The notes under the pieces were generated by a model that did no database searches, was not told where the DNA came from, and was given only the letters and a program-made list of their open reading frames with translations. DNA of 64,000 nt. Origin: Proteobacteria bacterium ST_bin12. Its GTDB lineage: Bacteria; Pseudomonadota; Gammaproteobacteria; Burkholderiales; Methylophilaceae. Location: the NCBI GenBank assembly GCA_002083635.1, contig MSXP01000006.1, forward strand, positions 224,921 to 288,920. Direction: 5' to 3'. Below, in pieces: positions 34,358 through 44,605 of the stretch. Position 1 is the first letter of the stretch; each line of letters opens with the position of its first letter. Both the position numbers and the translations under genes were made by a program.

Positions 34358-37300
34358 TTAACTGGTTTCAGGTACTTTAACCCTAAACCAGGCTGCGTAT
34401 AATGCAGGTAAAAACAATACGGTTAAAATAGTGGCAATTGCCAAACCGCCCATAATAGCTACTGCCATTGGCCCAAAAAATACGCTGCGGGTGAGCGGTA
34501 TCATGGCCAATATGGCAGCCGCTGCTGTTAGCACAATCGGCCTAAAGCGGCGTATGGTCGATTCTACAATCGCCTGCCAAGCAGGCAAACCGCTGGCTTT
34601 GTCTTGGTCAATTTGATCGACCAAAATGACTGAATTGCGCATAATCATGCCAGATAAAGCGATAGTGCCAAGCATGGCCACAAAACCAAACGGCTGATTA
34701 AACAACAACAACCCTATTGTGACCCCAATTAAGCCTAATGGTGCGGTAAGCAAGACTAAAAATACGCGCGAAAAACTTTGTAACTGCAAAATTAATAGCG
34801 TTAATACCACCACCAAAAATAAAGGTGCGCCTTTTGCTACCGATGCGCCGCCTTTAGCTGACTCTTCCACCGCGCCACCTGTTTCAACCGTTACACCGAG
34901 CGGTAAATTGGCTTTAATATTGACGAGTTTTTCTTCTATTTGCGCTGACACCACTGGCGCTTGCAAATCGCCGCGTAAATGCGCGCGCACTGTGATTGAA
35001 GGCACGCGGTTACGCCGCCAAATCACGCCTTCTTCAAACTCAGAAGTAATCGTTGCCAATTGCGCTAAAGGCACAGCAGATTGGTTGGCGAGCTGATTTT
35101 CACTGCCATTTTGCACATTTATCATCAAATTGGGCAGGCGCGATAATTGCGTGCGCTCAACTTCTGCGCCGCGCGCCACAATATCAATGCGCTCATTGCC
35201 CTCTCTAAATTCGGTGATATACAGCTCGCTCAAAGCGGCATTTAAAACACTGGCGACATCAACCGAACTCACACCCAGCAATCTGGCTTTTGCTTGGTCA
35301 ATGCTCACTTTAATCACTTTGCTGGGCTCTTCCCAGCCTAATTGCACATTCACTAAATTAGGGTTGGCGCGCATCACATCGGCAATTTGATGTGAAATCT
35401 GGCGAATCTGCCCGATATTGCTGCCATCCACCCTGAACTGGACTGGGAATCCAACAGGAGGGCCGTTTTCTAGCCGTAATACAGATGCTCTTAAGGCAGG
35501 AAAATCACGTTCAAACAAACTCAACAATTCGCTACGTAATGTTTCGCGCGCCTGCAAATCTTTAGTTAATATCACAAATTGAGCAAATCCTTGGTGCGGC
35601 AACTGCACATCTAAAGGCAAATAATAGCGTGGCGCGCCTGTGCCAACGTATGCCACAAAATTATCAATGCCTTTATTTTTCTGATTCCAAGCGCGTAGCC
35701 AAGATTCTAACTTTTTCACCTCTTTATTCGTTGCAATATAAGTCGCGCCCTCAGTCATGCGCATATCCACCACCAATTCCAAACGCGTTGAATCTGGGAA
35801 AAATTGTTGTTGCACTTTGCCGAAACCTAAAATAGATAACACAAACAATATCAAGGTAATCGTAATCACGGTTTTGCGATAGCGCACGCAAGTGGTGACT
35901 AATGAACGAAAACGGGTATAAAATGCGCTGTTATAAATATCGTGATGATGATTTTTTTCTGTTTTAGCCGCAAACTTAACCCTATTTTTAAGCCAAATTT
36001 TAAGCTTAGAATCTGTTGGTTTTTTGCTGTAATCGGGTAATAAATGATAGCCGAGATACGGCACAAAAATCACCGCTGCCACCCATGAAATCATCAAGGC
36101 AATCGCAGAAACCTGAAAGATTGACCGCGTATATTCGCCAGTAGAACTGGCCGCAGTTGCAATCGGCAAAAATCCTGCAACTGTAACTAATGTGCCAGTC
36201 AGCATTGGCATAGCGGTTGAGGTATAAGCAAATGCCGCCGCTTGCATGCGCTGCATACCTTGCTCCATTTTGGATGACATCATTTCTACGGCAATAATCG
36301 CGTCATCCACCAGCAAGCCCAGCGCCAATATCAGCGCGCCCAGTGAAATTTTATGCAAGCCAATATCCATTAATTGCATCACCAAAAAAGTGGCTGCCAG
36401 CACAACGGGAATAGTAATGGCCACCACAATACCTGTGCGCAAGCCAAGGGAAAGCAGGCTAACGCCTAATACAATCACCAATGCTTCAATTAAAGAAGTG
36501 ACAAAGTCGTTGACCGAATTGGCGACAATTTTAGGTTGTGCAGTCACGGTTTCGAAGCTTAACCCTACTGGCAGATTTTGTTGAATGCGGGCTATTTTTG
36601 CGTCCAGCTCATGCCCCAACGCAATCACATCGCCGCCCTCACGCATGCTTACGCCCAGCAGCAAAGTCTCTGCTCCGTTATAACGCACCGTATCTCTGGG
36701 CGGATTTTCATAGCCGCGATAAATACGCGCCACATCGCCTAGCCTAAAATCTTGATTATTGGCGCGCAGCCTTAAATTGCGTAGATTGTCTAAGGTGTTA
36801 TAACGGCCTGATACCTCAATACGAATGCGCTCGTTTGATGAATCGAACGTACCACTTTTGACGACAGCGTTTTGCGTTTGTATTGTATTCACTAGCGCGC
36901 TGGTGCTAATGCCTAAGGTAGAAAGCTTGGCGTTTGATAACTCAATATATACACGCTGTCTTTGCTCGCCAAAAAAATCAATTTTTGCCACATCTTTAGC
37001 GGTTAACAATTCCGCACGGATGATTTCTGCTTGCCTTTTTAACGCATAGTTATCAAAACCATCGCCGGTTAGCGCATACATGCTGCCGTAAACATCGCTA
37101 AATTCGTCGTTAAAAGTAAGGCTTTCAATGTTTTGTGGCAAGGTATGGCGAATATCCCCTACTTTTTTGCGGATTTGATACCAAATATCAGGAATATCCT
37201 CTGAAAACGTATCATCTTTAATCACAATAAAAATGACAGATTCACCAGGCCTGGAGTAGCTGCTGGTGTAATCTAGATGCGGTGTTTCTTGTAACTTTTT

Positions 37301-37537
37301 TTCGAGCTTATCAGTGATTTGTTGCTCTACTTCAATCGCGCTCGCCCCTGGCCAACTGGTGCGCACTAGCATCACTTTAAACGTAAAAGGCGGGTCTTCA
37401 GATTGACCTAATTTACTGTATGCCAACAAGCCCGAAATTGTGAGGATTAACATCAAATACAACACTAATGTTTGATGATTTAATGCCCAAACAGATAGGT
37501 TAAAACCAGTTTTTTGTATATTTTCTGGCTCGCTCAT
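34358..37537 (-). CDS. RND multidrug efflux transporter (HAE-1 family)
   Basis: 1059 residues with 12 TM helices and two large periplasmic loops. N-terminal NLSVWALNHQTLVLYLM and SEDPPFTFKVMLVRTSWPGA, and the TM4 motif LGLLVDDAIIAVEMMSSKME with two Asp residues for proton relay, place it in the drug-type RND group (AcrB-like, near the YegN/TriC-type branch) rather than heavy-metal pumps. The ATG overlaps the adaptor stop (ATGA). Probably works with the adaptor and TolC; substrates unknown. Confidence 0.9.
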   Translation of the reverse strand: MSEPENIQKTGFNLSVWALNHQTLVLYLMLILTISGLLAYSKLGQSEDPPFTFKVMLVRTSWPGASAIEVEQQITDKLEKKLQETPHLDYTSSYSRPGESVIFIVIKDDTFSEDIPDIWYQIRKKVGDIRHTLPQNIESLTFNDEFSDVYGSMYALTGDGFDNYALKRQAEIIRAELLTAKDVAKIDFFGEQRQRVYIELSNAKLSTLGISTSALVNTIQTQNAVVKSGTFDSSNERIRIEVSGRYNTLDNLRNLRLRANNQDFRLGDVARIYRGYENPPRDTVRYNGAETLLLGVSMREGGDVIALGHELDAKIARIQQNLPVGLSFETVTAQPKIVANSVNDFVTSLIEALVIVLGVSLLSLGLRTGIVVAITIPVVLAATFLVMQLMDIGLHKISLGALILALGLLVDDAIIAVEMMSSKMEQGMQRMQAAAFAYTSTAMPMLTGTLVTVAGFLPIATAASSTGEYTRSIFQVSAIALMISWVAAVIFVPYLGYHLLPDYSKKPTDSKLKIWLKNRVKFAAKTEKNHHHDIYNSAFYTRFRSLVTTCVRYRKTVITITLILFVLSILGFGKVQQQFFPDSTRLELVVDMRMTEGATYIATNKEVKKLESWLRAWNQKNKGIDNFVAYVGTGAPRYYLPLDVQLPHQGFAQFVILTKDLQARETLRSELLSLFERDFPALRASVLRLENGPPVGFPVQFRVDGSNIGQIRQISHQIADVMRANPNLVNVQLGWEEPSKVIKVSIDQAKARLLGVSSVDVASVLNAALSELYITEFREGNERIDIVARGAEVERTQLSRLPNLMINVQNGSENQLANQSAVPLAQLATITSEFEEGVIWRRNRVPSITVRAHLRGDLQAPVVSAQIEEKLVNIKANLPLGVTVETGGAVEESAKGGASVAKGAPLFLVVVLTLLILQLQSFSRVFLVLLTAPLGLIGVTIGLLLFNQPFGFVAMLGTIALSGMIMRNSVILVDQIDQDKASGLPAWQAIVESTIRRFRPIVLTAAAAILAMIPLTRSVFFGPMAVAIMGGLAIATILTVLFLPALYAAWFRVKVPETS

Positions 37538-38661
37538 TTTACAGACTCTAATGTTGTTAACTCTGATGGTGAAGGCTGTATTATCGGTTTGACTTTTTGG
37601 CCTTTAATCAATGTATGCACCCCAGCGATTGCCACCATTTCACCCGCCTGCAATCCACTGCTAATGAGCACGCCGTCTTCTGTAAATTGTCCAGCAGCCA
37701 CTGCGCGGGGGCTTGCAATACCTGCTTTATCTATAATCCATACGCTGGTTTTGCCGTTGATTTGAGTTAGCGCGCCAGATGGCACGACGATATCTGCTGT
37801 TGATTCTTCGTTGCCAAAGCGCACGCCTGCCGTCATGCCTAATTTAAGACTTTCATCTGCATCTGAAATCGCCACACGCACATCAAACGCGCGGGTAGCC
37901 GAACTGGCTGCTGGTGCAATTTCGCGCACTTTTCCTGCATAGGTTTTGTCAGGATTTGATCGTTGGCCTGCCCATAACTTTAACACTGCGCTGTCACCGA
38001 CTTTTAAGCCAGCTACACGCGATTCTGGCACGGCAACCAGCACCTCAATTTGTTGCGTATCCACTACTTGCGCCACCATTTCACCCGCCGCAACCACTTG
38101 ACCCGGCTCTGCACGAATTTGTGTGACCACGCCATCTCTATCTGCAATTAAGCTGTTGTATCGTGATTGATTGCCAGATACCGCCGCTTGCGCTTTAACC
38201 TGTTGCAGGCGCGCGGCTGAAGTTTTTAATTCCGCTTCGCGCAAATCAAGCGCAGAAGCAGAAATAAATTTTTTATCAAACAGCATGCGCTGGCGTTCTA
38301 CTTCTGCGCTGGCAAGTGCATGGCTGGCTTCTGCTGCACGCACACTGGCGAACGCTGCAGCGGCTGTGAGGTTGCTATCAGCAGCATCTAATAATACTAA
38401 TATTTGGCCTTTTTTAACAACACTGCCGACCTCGACTTTACGCTCAATAATTTTGCCACTTATCCTAAAACCTTGATTGGATTCATAACGCGATTTCACT
38501 TCACCTACCAGCACCATCCCACGCTCTACAGTCGTTTGGCCAACCACTGCGACTAAAGCTGGGCGAGGCGGCGGCGGAGCTTGGGGCGGCTTATCACAAC
38601 CCGCAAGCAGCGTTGCTATCATGGTTAATGTGCTCATTTTTAAGTGCATATCGGCTTTCAT
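37534..38661 (-). CDS. RND periplasmic adaptor lipoprotein
   Basis: About 375 residues. A lipobox (IATLLAGC) marks an inner-membrane lipoprotein; a Pro-rich linker (PPQAPPPPRP) follows. Then come the lipoyl halves GKIIERKVEVGSVVKKGQ and SLIADRDGVVTQI around a coiled-coil hairpin, and the barrel domain. It bridges the RND pump to TolC. I use the ATG at 38661; a GTG at 38670 is also in frame. Regulated, by position, by the divergent-looking but co-directional TetR gene just upstream. Confidence 0.88.
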   Translation of the reverse strand: MKADMHLKMSTLTMIATLLAGCDKPPQAPPPPRPALVAVVGQTTVERGMVLVGEVKSRYESNQGFRISGKIIERKVEVGSVVKKGQILVLLDAADSNLTAAAAFASVRAAEASHALASAEVERQRMLFDKKFISASALDLREAELKTSAARLQQVKAQAAVSGNQSRYNSLIADRDGVVTQIRAEPGQVVAAGEMVAQVVDTQQIEVLVAVPESRVAGLKVGDSAVLKLWAGQRSNPDKTYAGKVREIAPAASSATRAFDVRVAISDADESLKLGMTAGVRFGNEESTADIVVPSGALTQINGKTSVWIIDKAGIASPRAVAAGQFTEDGVLISSGLQAGEMVAIAGVHTLIKGQKVKPIIQPSPSELTTLESVK

Positions 38662-38680
38662 TTTTTTCACATTGCTTTAA

Positions 38681-39310
38681 TTATTGGTCACGCATCAAAC
38701 CGCGCATCAGAGTTAGTTGCATCATTTGCAAACGCTCTTCAATGCCTGTCCAGTTCACCCAAATATCGTTCGCCATACTAATTTGCAAAGCGCAAACGCC
38801 GTGCATACCCGCCCAAACGGTTTGGGCAATTAACTCAGAATCTTTTAAGTCTGGCTTAAATTTACCTGCCAAAAATACTTCGTTAACCACTATTTTTAAC
38901 TGAAAATAAGCATCTTGCTCTGCATTATTTTGTTGCACATGACTAATCGCTGGGTCACATGGCGGGTGTTCGGTCATAAACATCATGCGGTAGTGATTAG
39001 GATAGTTAAGTGCAAATTGTGCATAGCCACGCCCAAAAGCCAGCATGCGCTCAACCGGGTCAGTAATCACTAAATTGTTTTTTAATGCATCGGCTAGCGC
39101 CAAAAAATCGGTATCGCACACCGCGCGAATTAGCGCCTCTTTGTCAGCAAAATGGTGGTAAATACTGGTCGCAGAATAACCAATTCGTTTGGCTATTTCG
39201 CGCATCGTCACCGCTTCTACGCCGCGCGAAACAAATAGCTCGCGCGCTGCATCCATGATTAGTGTACGCAGTTGTTGGCGCTCAGACTCAGTTTTAGGTT
39301 TTGGTGGCAT
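38681..39310 (-). CDS. TetR-family repressor of the RND operon
   Basis: 209 residues. The N-terminal HTH is clear: LIMDAARELFVSRGVEAVTM and REIAKRIGYSATSIYHHFADKEAL. The C-terminal ligand domain is of the TetR_C_33/WHG type (DPVERMLAFGRGYAQFALNYP). It lies 10-20 bases upstream of the adaptor gene in the same direction, so it probably heads the operon and represses it through the palindrome at 39332-39370. Confidence 0.87.
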   Translation of the reverse strand: MPPKPKTESERQQLRTLIMDAARELFVSRGVEAVTMREIAKRIGYSATSIYHHFADKEALIRAVCDTDFLALADALKNNLVITDPVERMLAFGRGYAQFALNYPNHYRMMFMTEHPPCDPAISHVQQNNAEQDAYFQLKIVVNEVFLAGKFKPDLKDSELIAQTVWAGMHGVCALQISMANDIWVNWTGIEERLQMMQLTLMRGLMRDQ

Positions 39311-39331
39311 ACTGAAATAATTGGCTTAAAC

Positions 39332-39370
39332 TTTTACTTAACATTGTTAAATTAACAATGTTAAGTAAAA
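39332..39370. promoter_or_regulatory. TetR operator palindrome
   Basis: A perfect palindrome: ACTTAACATTGTTAA (39336-39350), one central A, TTAACAATGTTAAGT (39352-39366), extended by TTTT/AAAA to 19-base arms. It sits 22-60 bases before the TetR start codon, where the promoter must be. Size and symmetry fit a TetR dimer-of-dimers site. Confidence 0.75.
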
Positions 39371-39405
39371 ATGTCAATGGCCATCAAATGAATTTTTGAT
39401 GGCAA

Positions 39406-40755
39406 TTATTTAAGGTTAAATTGGTCGAGCTTATACCAAAGTGAGCGTTCACTAATTTCTAGTAATTTAGCCGCTTTGGCTTTGTTGCCTTGGCAGGCGG
39501 CGAGTGCTTCAACGATTAATTTTTTTTCAATTTGCGCTGTCATTTGCGGAATAGAAAATGGCTGTTCAGGCGTCACAAAATTGCTGGCTGAATCAGCAAC
39601 AGGCGTCATATCGGCAGGCAAATGTTGCGGTAAAATAATTTGCTTACCCGCCAAGATAGCGGCACGTTCTAGTATATTTTCCAGCTCGCGCACATTGCCT
39701 GGCCAAGCGTAACTTTGCAAATAAATAAGCGCCGTTTCAGAAATTTGCGTGCCTGTTTTAGCTAAAAAGTATTGCGCAAGTCGTTTAATATCATCAGGTC
39801 GCTGACGCAAAGGCGGTGTATTCAGCTGAAAAACATTTAGCCGATAGTACAAATCTTCACGCAATTTTCCGTCTTTCACCGCTTGCAAAGGGTCGCGGTT
39901 GGTTGCCGCAATCACACGCACATCTAAAGTTAGCGATTTATTACTGCCAATTTTTTCTACCACGCCTTCTTGCAACACGCGTAGTAGTTTGGCTTGTAGC
40001 TGAATCGGCATTTCAGAAATTTCATCTAAGAAAAGTGTACCGCCATCCGCCAGCTCAAACTTTCCAATACGCTCTTTTACCGCACCTGTAAATGCGCCTT
40101 TTTCGTGACCAAATAATTCTGATTCTAAAATTTCTGCTGGAATCGCTGCGCAATTGATGGCCACAAATAAACCATTTTTACGTAATGACGCCGCATGAAT
40201 GGCTTTTGCTACCAACTCTTTACCTGTACCTGTTTCGCCTGTAATCAATACAGTTGCTTTTTCTGGCGCCACTTGCTTAATCAATTGTTTTAAAGCCAGC
40301 ATAGGCGGGCTTTCACCAATTAAACCAGCGTCAATAAGCCCAGCGTGGTTATCTGATTTTAAATAGGTGTTTTCAAGCTGCAAGCGCCTGTTACTTAACG
40401 CTTTTGCAATGGCAATTTCTAGCGTTTCTAAATCAAATGGGCGCAGAATATAATCGCTTGCGCCCATTTTCATGGCCTCTACCGCTGTTTTAATTTCACC
40501 AAGCGCTGTCACCATAATAAATGGCAGCGTTTCGTTTTCTTGCCGAACCGCTTTAAGTAATGCCAAGCCGTTCATGCCCGGCATGTGTAAATCGCTCACC
40601 ACCAAATCAATATGCTGGTTTTTAATTTGCACAAGCGCTTCGTTGCCATCTGCTGCCAGTAAAGGCTTGTAGCCAGCTTGGCGCAGGCTAATTTCCAGCA
40701 AACGGCGCATATTGGGTTCGTCATCTACCGCCAAAATAGTGCATTGTTTTTGCAT
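39406..40755 (-). CDS. NtrC-type sigma-54 response regulator
   Basis: 449 residues: receiver domain (VDDEPNM acidic pocket, phospho-Asp in LVVSDLHMPG), AAA+ domain with Walker A GETGTGKELVAKAIH, GAFTGA loop (sigma-54 contact) and Walker B GGTLFLDEI, then a Fis-type HTH at the C-terminus (NKAKAAKLLEISERSLWYKL). It starts 3 bases after the end of a sensor-kinase gene that carries a stop codon, so its phosphodonor may be missing in this strain. Likely targets are genes with -24/-12 promoters; none is obvious nearby. Confidence 0.92.
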   Translation of the reverse strand: MQKQCTILAVDDEPNMRRLLEISLRQAGYKPLLAADGNEALVQIKNQHIDLVVSDLHMPGMNGLALLKAVRQENETLPFIMVTALGEIKTAVEAMKMGASDYILRPFDLETLEIAIAKALSNRRLQLENTYLKSDNHAGLIDAGLIGESPPMLALKQLIKQVAPEKATVLITGETGTGKELVAKAIHAASLRKNGLFVAINCAAIPAEILESELFGHEKGAFTGAVKERIGKFELADGGTLFLDEISEMPIQLQAKLLRVLQEGVVEKIGSNKSLTLDVRVIAATNRDPLQAVKDGKLREDLYYRLNVFQLNTPPLRQRPDDIKRLAQYFLAKTGTQISETALIYLQSYAWPGNVRELENILERAAILAGKQIILPQHLPADMTPVADSASNFVTPEQPFSIPQMTAQIEKKLIVEALAACQGNKAKAAKLLEISERSLWYKLDQFNLK

Positions 40756-40758
40756 GGA

Positions 40759-42423
40759 TTAAGTTGTTACCCTGTGAGTTGGTAATGAGATTGTAAACTG
40801 TGCGCCGCCAAACTGGCTGTTTCTATAGCGAATATCGCCGCTATGCGCCTGCACAATTTGTCGCACTACGGCCAAGCCTAAACCAACACCGCCTGCGCGC
40901 TGGGTAAAAAATGGCTCAAAAATATGCGCTTGATTGCTATCAGTAATGCCTGGTCCATCATCAGCCACCTCAATCATTGCAGTATCTTGCTCTTGATATA
41001 AACGAATAAATATTTGGCCACCGATTGGCAAAATTTGTATCGCGTTTAACACGATATTCATGATGACTTGAGTGATTTGATCGTGATCAATTTCTGCTAT
41101 TAGCGGCTTACTTAACGCTAAATTGAGGGTGATATTTTTAGGCTCTGATTGCCCGCGTAGCATACCAATCACCTTTTTGATTAAGCCAGCCAAATCAACG
41201 GCAACAAACTGTGGCTGGCGTGGGCGTGCAGAATCGATTAAGGTAGAAACTAGCCTGTTTAGCCGTTCAGTCTCCGAAATAATAAAGCCCAGCACTTCTA
41301 TTCCATCTTTGGTCAGCTTAGGTTCGCGCAAGAGTAAATCGGCCGATGAGCGCAATATACCCAGCGGCGTGCGCACTTCATGGCTCATGGCTGCGGCCAT
41401 TTCACCCACTACCGCAAGCTTGGCAGCGCGCGTTAAATTGTCCTGCGTTTTGGCTAAATCTTGCATCATATTTTCAAAAGCAATCGCCAACTCTTGCACT
41501 TCTGGCGGCCCAGTTTTGGGCGTTTCTGCTAGCTGCTCTTGCTTAAAGCTACGCACAAACAATGTTAATTTAGCCAGTGGCTGCGTGATGGCTTGTGCAA
41601 TTGGTGTCACTAAAAATGCAGCAAATAACAGTGTGCTGGCTAGCAGTGCCAAGAAAATGTAACCCAAGCGGTGCACTGGCTGTACTGCTAATGAGTGCAA
41701 TTTTTCTACCCGGACTTTCCATCTTGGTGCAGCAGGTTGAATGCTAAATTCAGTCGCTGCATACATTTCATAACCTATATCTGCATCCCAATTATTGCTT
41801 GCCGCTAGCGCCTTACCCTGCTCACCCAATAAGGCAACAGTTGAGGGTTTTTGCACTGCCGAACTTAATAGGTGTTGTATCTGCTGCCAATTAAATTCTG
41901 CTATTAAGCGCCCAATCACCTGATTAGAACTCGGCTCTATCACATCTTGCGAAAGCGCCAGCACATCGTTCTGAATAATTGAAAAAGCGACTTTCTTATC
42001 GCCTACACCAATACTAAACCATGATTCAGGGGCTGCAATTATTTGGTTGAGCTGACGCGTATTACTAGAAGCAATGACTTTGTTTTGCAAGTTAACCACA
42101 TAAATGGTGCGATAAACATCGCCGTAACTCAATTGCAATTCCCGCAAAAAAGTAGATAAGCGCTTATCAATATCGTCAATTTATAGCTCTTGCATAATCG
42201 CCAGCCGACTCCAAGAGGCCACATTCTGGGTGCGTTCAAACATCATGCGCGACACGTTATTGGCAACCGTTTGGCTTAAGGTTTGTAAATCGTGGATGAT
42301 TTCTTTTTTGAGCGCTGTTTTGGCTTGATAAAAGCTTAAAAAACTCACCAACATCGCGGGCAACAAGCCTGCTAGCAAAAAAGCCAATAGCAACAATTGG
42401 CGAATCGTAAGACGTTTTAGCAA
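40759..42423 (-). pseudogene. sensor histidine kinase interrupted by an in-frame TAA
   Basis: Read through the TAA at 42181-42183 this is a 554-residue kinase: TM1 (LLLLAFLLAGLLPAMLVSF), periplasmic sensor region, TM2 (FLALLASTLLFAAFLV), HAMP, HisKA with MSHEVRTPLG (phospho-His) and HATPase (NIVLNAIQ N-box, ADDGPGI, GGVGLGLAVV). The sequence on both sides of the stop is in the same frame (AIMQEL, stop, IDDIDKRLSTFL), so it is a single nonsense change. The downstream fragment from ATG 42147 would lack TM1 and be unlikely to sense normally. Partner of the NtrC-type regulator. Confidence 0.82.
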
Positions 42424-42512
42424 GTGGTTATTAAGACTGATTTGAAGTAGTTATGAGATAATTGGCACTATCAAAATAGTGCCATAAATGTGCCGTGGCT
42501 TTGGAATTGATT

Positions 42513-43517
42513 ATGCGAAATTGTTTTGTTTTCATCATTGCAAGTCTAGTACTCTCCACACTGCTATGCAAGCCTGTATTGGCAGAAGACAATGCGAGTT
42601 GGCTAGATAGTTTTCAGCTAGGTGGTTACAGTAGTGCTGGCATTACTCTACAAAGAGACCAAGAGGCTGAAGCCGCCATTAACGAGGTGAGTTTATTGTT
42701 AACTTGGGCTAATGACAGCCGCTTCAGTTTTTTCGGCGAGTTTGAATTAGAGCGGCCCTTGGCCTGGAACGATGATGAGCGCTTTTCACGCAAAGAAGGG
42801 CATTTTGATTTAGAACGTTTTTATTTTGATTACAATTTATCTGAAAAACTAAACTTTCGTGCAGGCCGTTTTTTAACCCCCAACAGTCGCTGGAATCTAC
42901 TACATGCGCCGCCGTTAGTGTGGACAACATCGCGCCCGCTTGCAACCACACAGCTTTTTCCTACTGCAACCAACGGTGTGATGTTGCATGGCGCTATTCC
43001 ATTAGAAAAAGGCGCTTTTGAATATAAGCTATTTGGTGAGCTATTAGAAGATAGCGAGCAAGACGATGAAGAGCTGCAGTTTGAGAACGTGCGCGGCTTG
43101 CGGCTTAGTTTAAAAAATCAATCTGATATCGGCATTTCAATACTGTCTTTTCGTGAACAAGGCTTGAATGCAACCAGCTACCGCATGTTGGGCCTAGATA
43201 TTGTGACAACAATTAAAAATGTTGAAGTGAGCGCAGAAGCTTTTCAGCGCTTTAAAAACAACAACCGTGATGGTGGTAGTGGCGCTTATTTGCAAACAGC
43301 CGTGCCACTCAATAGCCTAGGCTTGGCGGATTGGTATTGGATTTCTCGGCTCGAAACCTTTCAGCGCCCAAATGATAGATCCAGTGAACGCTGGCTGGTT
43401 GGCGCTACTTGGCGGGTTAAGCCAACGCAGCTATTAAAACTGGAATTCACAGGTGGCAGCGAAAGTTTGCCAGAATCACCACGTGGATTTAGCGCTTCTT
43501 TTGCCTTGTTTTTTTAA
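42513..43517 (+). CDS. outer-membrane porin-like beta-barrel protein
   Basis: 334 residues with a signal peptide (FIIASLVLSTLLCKPVLAED). Alternating hydrophobic strands, LNFRAGRFLTPNSRWN and a C-terminal aromatic FALFF support an outer-membrane barrel, similar to porin-like proteins encoded beside periplasmic binding-like proteins and two-component systems. I use the ATG at 42513; a GTG at 42495 would add a spurious N-terminus. Solute not known. Its stop overlaps the next start (TAATG). Confidence 0.7.
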   Translation: MRNCFVFIIASLVLSTLLCKPVLAEDNASWLDSFQLGGYSSAGITLQRDQEAEAAINEVSLLLTWANDSRFSFFGEFELERPLAWNDDERFSRKEGHFDLERFYFDYNLSEKLNFRAGRFLTPNSRWNLLHAPPLVWTTSRPLATTQLFPTATNGVMLHGAIPLEKGAFEYKLFGELLEDSEQDDEELQFENVRGLRLSLKNQSDIGISILSFREQGLNATSYRMLGLDIVTTIKNVEVSAEAFQRFKNNNRDGGSGAYLQTAVPLNSLGLADWYWISRLETFQRPNDRSSERWLVGATWRVKPTQLLKLEFTGGSESLPESPRGFSASFALFF

Positions 43518-44014
43518 TGCCAATTTTTATATATAAATATTGGCTAGCCGGGTTGCTGTTGAGCGTGTTGCCGCTGGCACACGCAGAAAGCAACTCGCCT
43601 GTTATCGCCATTATCGTGAATAGCGGTGAGTTAAAGCTGGCTAATGAAGCATTCAGTATTAGCGAGCTAAATCTGATTTACTGGCGCAAACAGCTGTATT
43701 GGCCAAAAGGGCAGCGTATTAAGCCGGTTAATTTAAGGCCATAACATCCATTAAGACAGCAGTTTTCACAAGCAGTATTGGGTAGCTTGCCAAAAAAACA
43801 AATTGATTACTGGAACGGCCAATACTTTAACGGTATTTTGCCGCCGTATTCGGTTAACTCCGAGGAAGCCGTATTGCGCTACGTGGCGCAAACCTCTGGC
43901 GCGATTGGTTATGTGGATGCTTGCCATGTCGATAGCCGCGTTAAAGCTGTTATATGGATTGAGCAAGACCAAATAAGTACGCAAGCACCTGAAAACTTGG
44001 ATTGCCCTCGGTAA
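43517..44014 (+). pseudogene. periplasmic binding-like (phosphate/PstS-type) protein with in-frame TAA
   Basis: Signal peptide (LLLSVLPLAHAES), then ISELNLIYWRKQLYWPKGQRI and VNLRP, a TAA at 43742-43744, and in the same frame HPLRQQFSQAVLGS, IDYWNGQYFNGILPPY and AVLRYVAQTSGAIGYVDA. These phrases are typical of small PBP-like domain proteins (about 150-165 residues) encoded next to two-component systems. The frame is otherwise intact (166 codons), so only one nonsense change separates it from a full gene. The upstream fragment could not fold as the whole domain. Confidence 0.75.
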
Positions 44015-44031
44015 GTAAATATTCAGCTGGT

Positions 44032-44583
44032 TTAATTGGATTTACTCAATAGCATCCTAGTGAGCACATTATCTCGCCTAATATAATGATGATATAAACC
44101 AACCAGCGCATGGCCTGCAATTAAAAAATAGCCTGCTTTACCAGCTGTTTCATGCAATTCTTTAATGGTATCCGCAAGCTCTTTATTTTTGGCGATTAAC
44201 GGCGGCAGCTCTAAACCATAAAATGGAACGGTTTTGCCCGCTGCACTTAACGTTAACCACCCCGCTATTGGCATGGCAATCATCAAACCATATAAAACAA
44301 GATGCATCGTTTTTGAAGCATATTGCGCTAATGGACTTAACGCGGGTTGTATGGCAGGTGTGGTGCTGGATAATCTAAAATAAATACGCACTAGCACAAA
44401 TAAAAATACCGTAAGTCCTAGCGTAAAATGGATTGCTTTCATCAACTCACGTGGTGGTGTGCCTTTTACAAATAACACTTTTAACTCAATAAAAGCATAA
44501 ACGCTAGCCATTAATAGCAGCATAACCCAATGCATGATAACAATTGATTTACTGTAACGCTCTGAGTGATTGTGGTTTGACAT
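44032..44583 (-). CDS. cytochrome b561 family protein
   Basis: 183 residues with four TM helices and the conserved haem-ligand histidines (IVIMHWVML, AIHFTLGL, MHLVLYGLM, GHALVGLYHHY). It is the CybB/YodB type, an inner-membrane di-haem electron carrier, often involved in quinol or superoxide reactions. Start set at the ATG at 44583, with AAGGAAAAAA just upstream. Last gene of the lipid-A-type operon, although its link to that function is unclear. Confidence 0.87.
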   Translation of the reverse strand: MSNHNHSERYSKSIVIMHWVMLLLMASVYAFIELKVLFVKGTPPRELMKAIHFTLGLTVFLFVLVRIYFRLSSTTPAIQPALSPLAQYASKTMHLVLYGLMIAMPIAGWLTLSAAGKTVPFYGLELPPLIAKNKELADTIKELHETAGKAGYFLIAGHALVGLYHHYIRRDNVLTRMLLSKSN

Positions 44584-44605
44584 TTTTTTCCTTAAATTAA
44601 GTGAG

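Noticed and set aside
43517..43744. A separate 75-aa secreted peptide gene.
   Set aside because: The frame continues after the TAA with sequence that completes a known binding-protein domain, so it is the front part of a broken gene.
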